A DNA stretch of 64,000 nt from Paenibacillus sp. (GTDB lineage Bacteria; Bacillota; Bacilli; Paenibacillales; NBRC-103111), in assembly GCA_031180825.1 (NCBI GenBank), contig JAPSLM010000005.1, positions 124,001-188,000 of the forward strand, written 5' to 3'. Of the stretch, positions 26,253-34,158 are shown in pieces. The notes under the pieces were generated by a model. That model was not told where the DNA came from and did not search any database. It saw only the letters and a program-made list of their open reading frames with translations. The position numbers and the translations under genes are program-made. Within the stretch, counting starts at the first letter, position 1, and each line of letters begins with the position of its first letter.

Positions 26253-26307
26253 ATTATATGATAATGATTCTCAATAACATGCACACCACAAATGATAATG
26301 GTTCTCA
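26253..26307 (-). promoter_or_regulatory. Promoter region with two Fur boxes
   Basis: TATAAT on the minus strand at 26258-26253. TGATAAT-G-ATTCTCA at 26259-26273 matches the 7-1-7 Fur core (TGATAAT-N-ATTATCA) with one mismatch. A second copy, TGATAAT-G-GTTCTCA at 26293-26307, has two mismatches. The first box abuts the -10, so Fe-Fur would block polymerase. Confidence 0.75.
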
Positions 26308-26606
26308 TTCTCGTTGTCAATGGGTCGCCGCTTTCTCTTTTACCGGAAGCTTTTCTTGCAACCATAACCTCTTGAAACGGATGATCCAAGCCTTTAAATT
26401 AAACAAATCGGCCACCGTAATAGCCAACCGACCCGATCGCTCCTTCGACAAAATTGACGATCGGCCCCGCTTTTCGTGTCGGATCGTCAGAATAGCGTAT
26501 ATCTGTGAAAGACAACGGTGAGGCGGATTATTTAATACTTTTGGTCCAGGACCCTCGGCGAATATTACACGAATCCCGGCAGCCGGAATCCTACATTTTT
26601 CAACAG

Positions 26607-26649
26607 TGTGATTTTTTTCACATCACTTTTCTTCCGGACGTGCTATAGT
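26607..26649 (+). promoter_or_regulatory. Fnr/CRP-type box and promoter
   Basis: TGTGA-N6-TCACA at 26607-26622, centre 26614.5. TATAGT at 26644-26649 predicts a start near 26656, placing the box at -41.5, the activating position for Bacillus Fnr. No good -35 hexamer is present (CATCAC), as expected for an activator-dependent promoter. Confidence 0.65.
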
Positions 26650-26705
26650 AAAGGCGTAGGGAGGAAGCAAATCCCGACATCAATCAAAGGAAAGGAACAT
26701 GCGAT

Positions 26706-26825
26706 ATGAAGACCGTGCTTCGTTCCCGCTCCGGCCGACGACACTGCTGCAGCAACCGATCTTGCCTTAAAAAAACTTACCTTATTAAAAGGCAAGCAAA
26801 CGATTTTTGTTACGGAAATTTGTGA
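26706..26825 (+). CDS. 39-codon ORF behind the Fnr-type promoter
   Basis: ATG 26706 has AAAGGAAAGGAA ending 8 bp upstream. The 39-residue product is basic and contains four Cys and a HCCSNRSC cluster. A shorter ORF from ATG 26699 (23 codons) overlaps it in another frame; either could be a leader peptide. Not recognised; coding status is uncertain. Confidence 0.35.
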   Translation: MKTVLRSRSGRRHCCSNRSCLKKTYLIKRQANDFCYGNL

Positions 26826-26837
26826 ATATTTTCACAA
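26820..26837. promoter_or_regulatory. Rex operator
   Basis: TTGTGAA-TATT-TTCACAA, a perfect 18-bp palindrome identical to the Rex (NADH-sensing repressor) consensus TTGTGAA-N4-TTCACAA. It lies 175 bp before the DoxX start. Confidence 0.75.
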
Positions 26838-27011
26838 GTCTTTAACGAAATGTCGAATGGATTCGATGCTCCGTCTAATCCAGTCCGTTTAAATGGATAT
26901 TACCCCTTAATGATGGTAATTTATCCCTCTTCATCTCTTTAGCGATGTGCAATAATAAAAAAAATACACGTGTCATAATTTAGACACAATTCGATACCCA
27001 AGGGAGCGATT

Positions 27012-27569
27012 ATGATGATTATGAAGTGGTTGAGAGAAAACGTATATGCTGCCGGATTGCTGTTAGTATTACGAATATATGTCGGATGGACATGGCTTAA
27101 CGCCGGGTTTCACAAACTAATCGGAGGATTTGACGCCACCGGCTTCCTGAAAGGCGCTATTGCCAAACCGGCCATGGACAAGGCCTCCAACGAATTGATT
27201 TACCCGACCTTCACGGCGTTCCTGCAAAACTTTGCTTTGCCTAACGTGAAGCTGATCAACCTCATGATCCCGCTCGGTGAGTTCCTCGTCGGCCTCGGCT
27301 TAATTCTCGGGACACTGACGACGGCGGCCGCCTTCTTCGGATTAATGATGAACTTCATGTTCCTGTTCGCCGGAACCGTAAGCACGAACCCTTGGATGGT
27401 CCTCCTCGGCTTCATCGTCTTGGCCGCAGGAGCCAACGCCGGCAAATTCGGCGGCGACTATTACGTGCTGCCTTACCTCCGCAAAACGTTCCGTAAGCTG
27501 AACAAAGGCGGGGACGGCCACGATCCCAACAAAACCGCCGGCGGCACCCGTGCCCCGATGGGTGCATAA
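27012..27569 (+). CDS. DoxX family membrane protein
   Basis: 185 aa with four membrane helices: AAGLLLVLRIYVGWTWL (about 13-29), LMIPLGEFLVGLGLILG, AAAFFGLMMNFMFLFAG and MVLLGFIVLAAGANA. The first helix is followed by NAGFHKL, the DoxX signature. The soluble C-terminus is Lys/Gly-rich. AAGGGAG precedes three clustered ATGs; the first was used. DoxX relatives are subunits of thiosulfate:quinone oxidoreductase or stress-related membrane proteins. The redox operators upstream suggest respiration- or NADH-linked expression. Confidence 0.82.
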   Translation: MMIMKWLRENVYAAGLLLVLRIYVGWTWLNAGFHKLIGGFDATGFLKGAIAKPAMDKASNELIYPTFTAFLQNFALPNVKLINLMIPLGEFLVGLGLILGTLTTAAAFFGLMMNFMFLFAGTVSTNPWMVLLGFIVLAAGANAGKFGGDYYVLPYLRKTFRKLNKGGDGHDPNKTAGGTRAPMGA

Positions 27570-27587
27570 GCGAACATAGGACAAGCA

Positions 27588-27617
27588 GACCACGGATCGA
27601 TTCCGTGGTCTTACTTT
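27588..27617 (+). terminator. Terminator after doxX
   Basis: GACCACGGA (27588-27596) pairs with TCCGTGGTC (27602-27610), followed by TTACTTTTTT. It is shared with the convergent modB end. Confidence 0.8.
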
Positions 27618-28276
27618 TTTTTATTTACAATCAGCATCATCACAAACGAAATCGCGATGATCGAGCCGGTCCACCACCATGCGAGCGTCATGCGGCCGGA
27701 TTCCACCGCCATGTAGATTGCGGTCGGAACGGTTTGCGTCTTGCCGGGGATGTTGCCGGCGATCATCAGCGTCGCCCCGAATTCGCCGAGCGCCCGGGCG
27801 AAGCCCAGAATGTAAGCCGTGGCAAGGGAGCGCCAAGCCAGCGGCAGCGTAATGTAGCGGAGCACCTGCCACTCGTCCGCTCCCGCGGAGCGTGCGGCAT
27901 CCTCGAGGCTGCGGTCGACGGAAGCGAAGCCGACCTTCATCGTTTGGTACACGAGCGGGAACGCAACCACAACCGCAGCGATGACGGCGGCCCGCCATGT
28001 GAAGATGAGCGGAGCCGCGAACCATGCTTCGATCCAGCGGCCGAACCAGCTCTTTTTGCCGAGAAGCACCAGCAGGATGAAGCCGATCACGGTCGGGGGA
28101 AGCACCAACGGCAGCATCAGCGCGGTTTCCAGCAGCGTTTTGCCGGGGAACGTGCGGCGGGACAACCCCCATGCCGCAGCGATCCCGAGGACGAACACCA
28201 GCACGCTCGCCGCCAGCGATACTTTGACCGACAACAGGACCGGCGACAGAAAAGCGTTCCAATCGATGCCAAGCAT
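27611..28276 (-). CDS. modB: Molybdate ABC transporter permease
   Basis: 221 aa, five to six membrane helices, with the ABC permease EAA loop at EDAARSAGADEWQVLRYITLP followed by ARALGEFGATLMIAGNIPGKT, which is characteristic of ModB. The ATG at 28276 begins MLGIDWNAFLSPVLLSVKVS and follows the modA stop by 5 bp. No ModC ATPase gene is present in this window; the ATPase may be encoded elsewhere or shared. Confidence 0.88.
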   Translation of the reverse strand: MLGIDWNAFLSPVLLSVKVSLAASVLVFVLGIAAAWGLSRRTFPGKTLLETALMLPLVLPPTVIGFILLVLLGKKSWFGRWIEAWFAAPLIFTWRAAVIAAVVVAFPLVYQTMKVGFASVDRSLEDAARSAGADEWQVLRYITLPLAWRSLATAYILGFARALGEFGATLMIAGNIPGKTQTVPTAIYMAVESGRMTLAWWWTGSIIAISFVMMLIVNKKK

Positions 28277-28281
28277 GCCGG

Positions 28282-29136
28282 CTACTTCCCGGCGGGAACG
28301 GTGAAGCCGTACTTCGCAAACACGTCCGCCGCTTCCTTGCTCTGCAGGTACGTGTAGAAGGCTTCGGCTTCTTTGGCGTGCTTCGTCGCTTTGACGATAC
28401 CGGCCGGATATTCGACCGGCTTGTAGGTTTTCGGATCGACATTGAAGGCGATCTTCGCCTTTTTCGACGTGAGCGCATCCGTCTTGTAGACGAAGCCCGC
28501 TTCCGCGTTGCCCGACTCGACGTAGGTCAATACCTGCCGCACGTCTTTCGCCATGACGAGCTTCGGCTGCAGAGCGTCCCACTGCTTCGCGTTCGTCAGC
28601 GCTTCCTTGGCATAGCCGCCCGCCGGTACGGATTCCGGCTCCCCGATGGCGACGTGCTTCACGTCCGGCTTCGCCAAATCGTTCACCGTGCCGATCTGCG
28701 CTTGGCCGCCGTCTGGTACGACGACGACAAGCTCGTTCACGAGCAGATTTTTCTGCTGCGCCGCATCGACAAGCTGCTTGTCCACCAGCGCCTTCATATT
28801 TTTCGCGGCGGCGGACAGGAACACGTCGGCGGGAGCGCCCTGCTCGATCTGCTGCTGCAGCGCCCCGGAGGCCCCGAAGTTGAAGTTCAGCTTGATGTTC
28901 GCGTTCTTGCTTTCGTAAGCGGTCTGGATTTCCTTGAGCGCGTCGGTCAAGCTCGCGGCGGCGGATACGGTCAGCTCGACCTTGTCGGCGGAAGTCGCTT
29001 GGCCGGCCGGATTGTTCTCTTGCCCGGCCTTCGGCGCGTCCGCCGGAGCCGGCTTGGCTTCGCCACAGCCTGCTAGCCCGATGGCTAGAGATAAAGCAAG
29101 CAGCAGGAACAAACAAGAGCCTATAATTTTACGCAC
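28282..29136 (-). CDS. modA: Molybdate-binding lipoprotein
   Basis: 284 aa, GTG start with AGGAGAGAAGG upstream. Signal peptide with lipobox LAGC (about residues 21-24), then a Pro/Ala-rich linker. The mature protein opens with LTVSAAASLTDAL, the ModA oxyanion-binding Ser region, followed by NFGASGALQQQIEQGAPADVFLSA, whose second Ser ligand is conserved. Binds molybdate or tungstate outside the cell and delivers it to ModB. Divergent from the HTH/anion-binding regulator. Confidence 0.9.
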   Translation of the reverse strand: MRKIIGSCLFLLLALSLAIGLAGCGEAKPAPADAPKAGQENNPAGQATSADKVELTVSAAASLTDALKEIQTAYESKNANIKLNFNFGASGALQQQIEQGAPADVFLSAAAKNMKALVDKQLVDAAQQKNLLVNELVVVVPDGGQAQIGTVNDLAKPDVKHVAIGEPESVPAGGYAKEALTNAKQWDALQPKLVMAKDVRQVLTYVESGNAEAGFVYKTDALTSKKAKIAFNVDPKTYKPVEYPAGIVKATKHAKEAEAFYTYLQSKEAADVFAKYGFTVPAGK

Positions 29137-29169
29137 AATACCTTCTCTCCTATCTATTTTGTTATGTTT

Positions 29170-29189
29170 AGATATAACTAGATATAATT
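29170..29189. promoter_or_regulatory. Tandem 10-bp repeats, candidate operator of mod genes
   Basis: AGATATAACT (29170-29179) is immediately followed by AGATATAATT (29180-29189), overlapping the probable modA promoter region in the divergent spacer. Direct tandem repeats on a one-turn spacing suit a MerR/excisionase-type HTH protein like the one divergently encoded. Confidence 0.4.
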
Positions 29190-29346
29190 AATACGAAACT
29201 CATTATAAGCGAACAAAAGGAACCCTGTAAACAGCGGTTTGAATCGCCGCGGCTTCCATCGTATGATAGACGTGACGACTTTGTGTCCGAGCCGGCCCAA
29301 GACCGGCGGCGCCGAAGACGAAAGCAAGGCAGGAGGTTACCGCGTC

Positions 29347-30294
29347 ATGACCAACGACGTTTCCTATACTACCGAAGAAATTGCGAAGCTCTTGAAAATA
29401 TCCAAGCTGACGGTATACGACCTGATCAAAAAGGGCGAGCTTCCCGCCTACCGCGTCGGCAAGCAAATGCGTATCGACGCCGCCGATCTGGAGGCCTATA
29501 AAGCAAGGGCCCGCGAAGGCCGCATGCCCGCGGCCGCACCGGCGCCGTCCGGCGCCTCAAGGCCGGAGCCCGTCTATTCTCCGGGAAGCCGTCCGCTCGT
29601 CATCACGGGACAGGACATCAGCCTCGACATTTTGGCCAAGCATCTGGAGAAGCAGGCGCCCGGCGTCCGCCCGCTGCGCTCGTATGTCGGCAGCTTGGAC
29701 AGCCTGATCTCGATGTACCGCGGCGAATCGGATATCGTGAGCACGCATCTGCTGGACGGCGATACCGGGGAATACAATATTCCGTATATCCGCAAGCTGC
29801 TGGTCGGTTTTTCGTATATCGTCGTGCATCTGCTTACCCGCAATGCCGGACTTTACGTGCCGCAGAGCAACCCGAAACGGCTGCGAAGCTGGGACGATCT
29901 CGCACAGCCCGGCCTGCGCATCGCCAACCGGGAAAAAGGCTCCGGCGCGCGCGTGCTGCTGGACGAGCAACTGCGGCTGCACGGCATCGCTCCGGGAAGC
30001 CTCTCCGGCTATGAGACGGAGGAATCCAGCCATATGGGCGTAGCCGGCAAAGTCGCTACAGGCGAGGCCGATGTCGGGGTCGGGATCGAGAAAGCGGCGA
30101 GCATCGTCGGAGGCGTCGACTTTATTCCCCTGATCCGGGAGCGCTACGATCTCGTGATGCTGAAAAAGCCTGATAACCGCGAATGGATCGAAGCGGTCCG
30201 GCGCATCCTGCAATCGGACGCCTTTCTCGGCGAGCTGCGCTCCATCGGCGGATACGACTTGTCCGAAACGGGCAAGGTTTTACTGGAAACGTGA
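29347..30294 (+). CDS. HTH regulator fused to a periplasmic-binding-like (molybdate/tungstate-type) domain
   Basis: 315 aa. Residues about 3-55 form an excisionase/MerR-type HTH (YTTEEIAKLLKISKLTVYDL ... YRVGKQMRIDAADLEAYK). After an Ala/Pro linker, residues 75-315 are a PBP-like domain of the COG1910 type: DISLDILAKHLEK, YRGESDIVSTHLLDGDTGEYN, NREKGSGARVLLDEQLR, GEADVGVGIEKAA. AGGAGGT 9 bp before ATG 29347 fixes the start; the longer frame has no site. It probably senses molybdate or tungstate in the cytoplasm and controls modAB. Not ModE. Confidence 0.82.
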   Translation: MTNDVSYTTEEIAKLLKISKLTVYDLIKKGELPAYRVGKQMRIDAADLEAYKARAREGRMPAAAPAPSGASRPEPVYSPGSRPLVITGQDISLDILAKHLEKQAPGVRPLRSYVGSLDSLISMYRGESDIVSTHLLDGDTGEYNIPYIRKLLVGFSYIVVHLLTRNAGLYVPQSNPKRLRSWDDLAQPGLRIANREKGSGARVLLDEQLRLHGIAPGSLSGYETEESSHMGVAGKVATGEADVGVGIEKAASIVGGVDFIPLIRERYDLVMLKKPDNREWIEAVRRILQSDAFLGELRSIGGYDLSETGKVLLET

Positions 30295-30524
30295 CAAACC
30301 GGTTTCGGTCAACGCGGCCTGGCGGAAAAAGGGGACGGGGCAGTTGAAAAAATAGGACGAAGCATGCCCTGTTATCTGTGTCATTATTGTGGCTTTCCTT
30401 CCCTTCTGCCCGGGACTGCGTTACGATCGTTATGTACTAGAACGATTGCCGAGCGACTGCGAAATTTTACGAGTTACAGGTCGCTTGGCACAAAATTTAA
30501 CCGGACTCGGGTGATCGCATCGGC

Positions 30525-31169
30525 ATGGATTTTTCAATCATCGAGCATTTGACTGAAGACAACATCAAGCATTGGCTGGAGCAATACCGTTCCCTGGGGC
30601 CGCTCCCCGGCATCCTGCTCACGTTCGCCAAGTCGTTCGTTCCTCCGCTGCCCACGCTGGTTATCGTCGGAGTCAACGCGGCGGTATACGGCTTATGGTT
30701 CGGCTTTCTGTATTCCTGGATCGGCATGATCGCCGGCTGCCTGACGACCTTCCTTATCATCCGCAAAGCGGCCGGCCATCCGTACTTCGAGCGGTGGAAG
30801 CGCAAGCCCAAAGTCGAAAAAAGCATGCGGTGGGTCCGCCATAACGGGTTCAGCTATGTGTTTCTGCTGAGCATGTTTCCGGTCGGTCCGTTCGTGCTTG
30901 TCAATATGGCGGCCGCCGTCGCGCGCATGCGGCTGCATACGTTCCTGATCGCCGTAGCCGCCGGCAAAGCGATCATGATCTTCTCCGTTTCGTACATCGG
31001 GCACGATCTGGAGCGTTTCGTCCGCGAGCCGCTTCAGCTGCTTTATGTGGTGTTGTTTATCGGGGGTTCGCTGTTTCTCAGCAAAAAAATCGAGGCGCAT
31101 TTTACAAAAGCGGCCGCGGCCAAAGAGGAGCAGCGAAGTCTGCATGGAGACGAGAGGAGTAGCGGCTGA
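30525..31169 (+). CDS. TVP38/TMEM64 family membrane protein (VTT domain)
   Basis: 214 aa with about five membrane segments. The VTT/SNARE-associated core shows FAKSFVPPLPTLVIVGVNAAVYG near residue 35, the GWxxGxxxG-type FLYSWIGMIAGCLTTFLI, and FPVGPFVLVNMAAAVARM. The C-terminal tail is charged. DedA/VTT proteins are proposed lipid scramblases or proton-coupled transporters; the role here is unknown. The gene is alone. Confidence 0.82.
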   Translation: MDFSIIEHLTEDNIKHWLEQYRSLGPLPGILLTFAKSFVPPLPTLVIVGVNAAVYGLWFGFLYSWIGMIAGCLTTFLIIRKAAGHPYFERWKRKPKVEKSMRWVRHNGFSYVFLLSMFPVGPFVLVNMAAAVARMRLHTFLIAVAAGKAIMIFSVSYIGHDLERFVREPLQLLYVVLFIGGSLFLSKKIEAHFTKAAAAKEEQRSLHGDERSSG

Positions 31170-31196
31170 ATGCCGTTTGGCCGGTAAAATGACGAA

Positions 31197-31220
31197 ATCC
31201 GGAAGCATAGGCTTCCGGAT
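31197..31220 (+). terminator. Hairpin after the TVP38 gene
   Basis: Perfect 10-bp stem ATCCGGAAGC/GCTTCCGGAT with an ATAG loop, but no T-run follows. It may be a weak terminator or a stabilising 3' structure. Confidence 0.4.
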
Positions 31221-31309
31221 GGCCCCCTTGGCTTTTGGCCCTCGGGGAGCGTTTTCGTTCTGGCAGCGGTCGGCCCTACGGCCCCGCAAGGGGGGGGAGC
31301 ATCCGCTCC

Positions 31310-32095
31310 TCACTGGGCATGGATCCAAGTCACACCCGAAGTCCGGAGTTCGGCCTCCCATTCCTTCGGCATGTTGACGTCGCTGATAATAATATCGATA
31401 TCTTTGAGATCGGCCAGCTTATAAAACTGCCCTTCGCCGATCTTCGAGCGGTCGGTCATCACGATCGACTGCTTGGAATGCTCGATCAGCTTGCGCGCCA
31501 GCTGTCCCCGCTCGGCGTCGAAGCTGGTAATTCCGCGGTTCACCATCAGGCCGTCGATCGAGATAAACGCCTTGTCCGCATAGAACTGCTCGACCATCCG
31601 CTCGGCCATCGAGCCGGATACCCGCGCCTGCGCGGCGTTGACCTTGCCCCCGATAAAATAAACGTCGCCGGAGAACAGCTCTTTATTTTTGTAATCGATG
31701 AGCAGATACAGCGCCGGAGCGGAAAAGGCCAGCACCGTAATATTTTTCTTATTGAGCAAAAAATGAATCATCTGCTGGGTCGTCGTGCCGTCGTCGATAA
31801 AAATAACGTCGTTGTCCTCCACCAGAGACGCGGCCGCCCGCCCGATCCGCTTCTTTTCTTCGGCGTACAGCTCTTCCCGTTTCAGGTGCGGCGGCTCTTC
31901 CCGCGCCAGATTGATTTTGACCGCGCCCCCGTACACCCGCTTCAGCTTGTTCTCCGCCTCCAGCTCCTCCAAATACCGGCGTACCGTCTCCGACGACACC
32001 TTCAGCTTTTCGACCAGCTCGTACGTTTTTACTTTTCCTTCCAGATTGAGCGTGTTCAAAATGAAATCCTTGCGTTCTTCCCCCACCAAAGACAT
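31310..32095 (-). CDS. DeoR-family transcriptional regulator
   Basis: 261 aa. N-terminal HTH_DeoR: GEERKDFILNTLNLEGKVKTYELVEKLKVSSETVRRYLEELE in outline, with SSETVRRYL as recognition helix. The C-terminal DeoRC sensor domain has IFIDDGTTTQQM, then ISIDGLMVNRGITSFDAE and VMTDRSKIGEG, which bind phosphosugar-like ligands. ATG 32095 has GGAGGTT upstream; TTG 32104 adds three residues. It is the last gene of the phosphonate cluster on this strand, 84 bp after phnW, and is the likely regulator of 2-aminoethylphosphonate use. Confidence 0.84.
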   Translation of the reverse strand: MSLVGEERKDFILNTLNLEGKVKTYELVEKLKVSSETVRRYLEELEAENKLKRVYGGAVKINLAREEPPHLKREELYAEEKKRIGRAAASLVEDNDVIFIDDGTTTQQMIHFLLNKKNITVLAFSAPALYLLIDYKNKELFSGDVYFIGGKVNAAQARVSGSMAERMVEQFYADKAFISIDGLMVNRGITSFDAERGQLARKLIEHSKQSIVMTDRSKIGEGQFYKLADLKDIDIIISDVNMPKEWEAELRTSGVTWIHAQ

Positions 32096-32178
32096 TCGGC
32101 GCAACCTCCAGCCCTGCGTATGATACTTGCATTATAGCACCCGGGCGCGGGGCCTACCTAGCAACTCCGCTCCGCGCT

Positions 32179-33306
32179 CTACAACCAGAACCGGTTGCGC
32201 CCGACCGCCTCCAGCAGCCGCCGGATATCGTCCGCATGCACATCCCCGATATTGCCGATGCGGAACGTATCCGCGGACGAGATTTTGCCCGGGTACAGCA
32301 CGAAGCCTTCGAGCTTCATCCGCGCGTAAAATTCCGCAAACGAAAACTGCGGATGCGCCGGGTATACGAAAGAAGTAATGATCGGCGACTGGCACGAGGC
32401 CGGAAGCAGCGCCTGAAACCCAAGCTCCTCCATCCCCCGTACCAGCAGGCGCTGGTTGTTCTCGTACCGCTGCTGCCGCTTCGCAATGCCCCCCTCGTCC
32501 TCCAGCTCCAGCAGCGCTTCGTGGAACGCGTGCACGACATGGGTCGGCGAGGTGAACCGCCACTTGCCCTGCTGCCGCTCCATCGTATCCCATTGATCGT
32601 ACAGGTCCAGCGAAATGGAACGGGCACGGCCGGCACAGAGGGCCAGCTCCTCCGTCTTCGCGATGACGAAGCCGAAGCCGGGAACGCCTTGAATGCACTT
32701 GTTGCTGCTGCTGATCAAAAAGTCGATTCCGAGCGCCGCCACATCGATGGCTATACCGCCGAAGCTGCTCATCGCATCGGCGATCAGCGTCTTGCCGTGC
32801 TTCTTCGCCATCCGGGCGACCTCCTCCAGCGGATTGCGTATCCCGGTCGTCGTCTCCGTATGGACGACGGCTACATGCGTAATGTCCGGCTGCGCGGCCA
32901 AGACGGCTTCCAAAGCAGCCGCATCCGCAGGCGTCGTCTCGCTAAGCGCGATCCGGACGGTCGGAATGCGCAGCCGCTCCGCCATTTGCGCGATTCGCTC
33001 GCCGTAGGCTCCGTTAATAAGGACCGCCAGCTTGCCGTCCGCAGGAATCGCCGAGCCGATCACCGATTCCACGACGAACGTGCCGCTTCCCTGCATCAGC
33101 ACGGCCGTATACTGGTCCGTCTCCGTCGTCGCCAGCCGGACCAGCCTGCCGCGAATATCCTGTACCAGATCGTTATACTCCCGGTCCCACGTGCACCAGT
33201 CCTTCAGCATGGCCGCCTTCACCCGCTTCGTCGTGGACAAAGGGCCCGGCGTCAGCAGCAAATAGGGGTTATCCGGCATTGCCGGAACGGTCATCATCTC
33301 TGTCAT
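32179..33306 (-). CDS. phnW: 2-aminoethylphosphonate--pyruvate transaminase
   Basis: 375 aa, class V PLP aminotransferase. [14 protein letters not shown] at the N-terminus is the PhnW/AGXT signature; [10 protein letters not shown] binds the phosphate; the PLP Lys is in [24 protein letters not shown] carries the cofactor Asp. It converts 2-aminoethylphosphonate plus pyruvate to phosphonoacetaldehyde plus alanine. The start lies 6 bp after the phnX stop, so both are in one operon. Confidence 0.92.
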   Translation of the reverse strand: MTEMMTVPAMPDNPYLLLTPGPLSTTKRVKAAMLKDWCTWDREYNDLVQDIRGRLVRLATTETDQYTAVLMQGSGTFVVESVIGSAIPADGKLAVLINGAYGERIAQMAERLRIPTVRIALSETTPADAAALEAVLAAQPDITHVAVVHTETTTGIRNPLEEVARMAKKHGKTLIADAMSSFGGIAIDVAALGIDFLISSSNKCIQGVPGFGFVIAKTEELALCAGRARSISLDLYDQWDTMERQQGKWRFTSPTHVVHAFHEALLELEDEGGIAKRQQRYENNQRLLVRGMEELGFQALLPASCQSPIITSFVYPAHPQFSFAEFYARMKLEGFVLYPGKISSADTFRIGNIGDVHADDIRRLLEAVGRNRFWL

Positions 33307-33312
33307 GGGAGT

Positions 33313-34140
33313 TCATCCTTTCGTTGCGGCCGCTGCGGAGCATGGGGAATCCCCTGCCGCCAAGCGCCGGTTGATGTCTTCAATCACCGGGTCCAACGCG
33401 CCGATGGAGTCGATCACATAGTGCGCGCCCTCCGACCGGTAGCGCTGGCCGATCTCTTCAAGCTTCCGCTGCAGAGCGGCGGGGTCGCATGCGTTCACTT
33501 CCGCCTCGGTCATACCGAGCTCGCTGCTGCCTTTGAGAATGCCGACCGTCCATGTCCCGGCGTTCAGCCCTTCGCGGATATCGCTGATCGTATCTCCGAC
33601 TTTGACGATATGCTTCATCGGATAAATGCCGAGCCGGATCGCGTTCTCGTGGATCATCCACGGATACGGACGTCCCGCAGGCATTTCATCCGGCGTCACC
33701 AGCCCGTCCGGCGCATAGCCCTGCTTCTTCGCCTCGGCGGAGACGATCTCCATCATCTCCGTCGTATAGCCCGTGGTCGAGCCGACCTTGATCCCTTGCG
33801 ACCGCAGCCGCGCAACCAGCTCGATCGCTCCCGGTATCGGGGTCGCATACTGCTTCAGGATACCGAACAGCATCAGCTCGAAATCCGCATACAGCGAATC
33901 GACATCGGCTTCCTCCGGCGCCCGGCCGAAGGCCGCCTTCCACTGCTCCGCCACGCTCTCCAAGCGGCACAGCTCGCGCAGATGATCCCGCTTCAGCATG
34001 CCCATCGGCCCGCGCGCTTCCTCGGCCGTCAGCGTAATTCCCCGCTTCGCGAACACTTCCACGAACACCGCCACCGGCGCAAAGCAGCCGTAATCCACGG
34101 CGGTTCCGGCCCAATCCAAGATGACTCCTTGTACCTTCAT
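33313..34140 (-). CDS. phnX: Phosphonoacetaldehyde hydrolase (phosphonatase)
   Basis: 275 aa, HAD superfamily. The nucleophile Asp is in VILDWAGTAVDYG, the PhnX-specific opening; the cap domain contains MGMLKRDHLRELC, whose Lys forms the Schiff base with phosphonoacetaldehyde; HAD motif III/IV is KVGDTISDIREG. It hydrolyses phosphonoacetaldehyde to acetaldehyde and phosphate, the second step after PhnW. Nineteen bp separate it from the permease gene upstream. Confidence 0.92.
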   Translation of the reverse strand: MKVQGVILDWAGTAVDYGCFAPVAVFVEVFAKRGITLTAEEARGPMGMLKRDHLRELCRLESVAEQWKAAFGRAPEEADVDSLYADFELMLFGILKQYATPIPGAIELVARLRSQGIKVGSTTGYTTEMMEIVSAEAKKQGYAPDGLVTPDEMPAGRPYPWMIHENAIRLGIYPMKHIVKVGDTISDIREGLNAGTWTVGILKGSSELGMTEAEVNACDPAALQRKLEEIGQRYRSEGAHYVIDSIGALDPVIEDINRRLAAGDSPCSAAAATKG

Positions 34141-34158
34141 ATGTTTATTCCTCCCGTA

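Larger units (their letters stand above)
26308..27011 (+). promoter_or_regulatory. 700-bp regulatory region before doxX
   Basis: No gene of normal size. It contains a TGTGA-N6-TCACA box, a promoter, a 39-codon ORF, an inverted repeat CTTGCCTT/AAGGCAAG (26761-26768 and 26789-26796), a perfect Rex palindrome, a hairpin GGATATTACC/GGTAATTTATCC (about 26894-26924), and GTGTC-N8-GACAC (26970-26987) just before the DoxX ribosome binding site. Confidence 0.55.

Noticed and set aside
26503..26530. GTGAAAGACAACGGTG resembling the beginning of the T-box leader at 5147
   Set aside because: Only about 16 of 18 bases match, no T-box sequence or Stem I elements follow; expected by chance in 64 kb.
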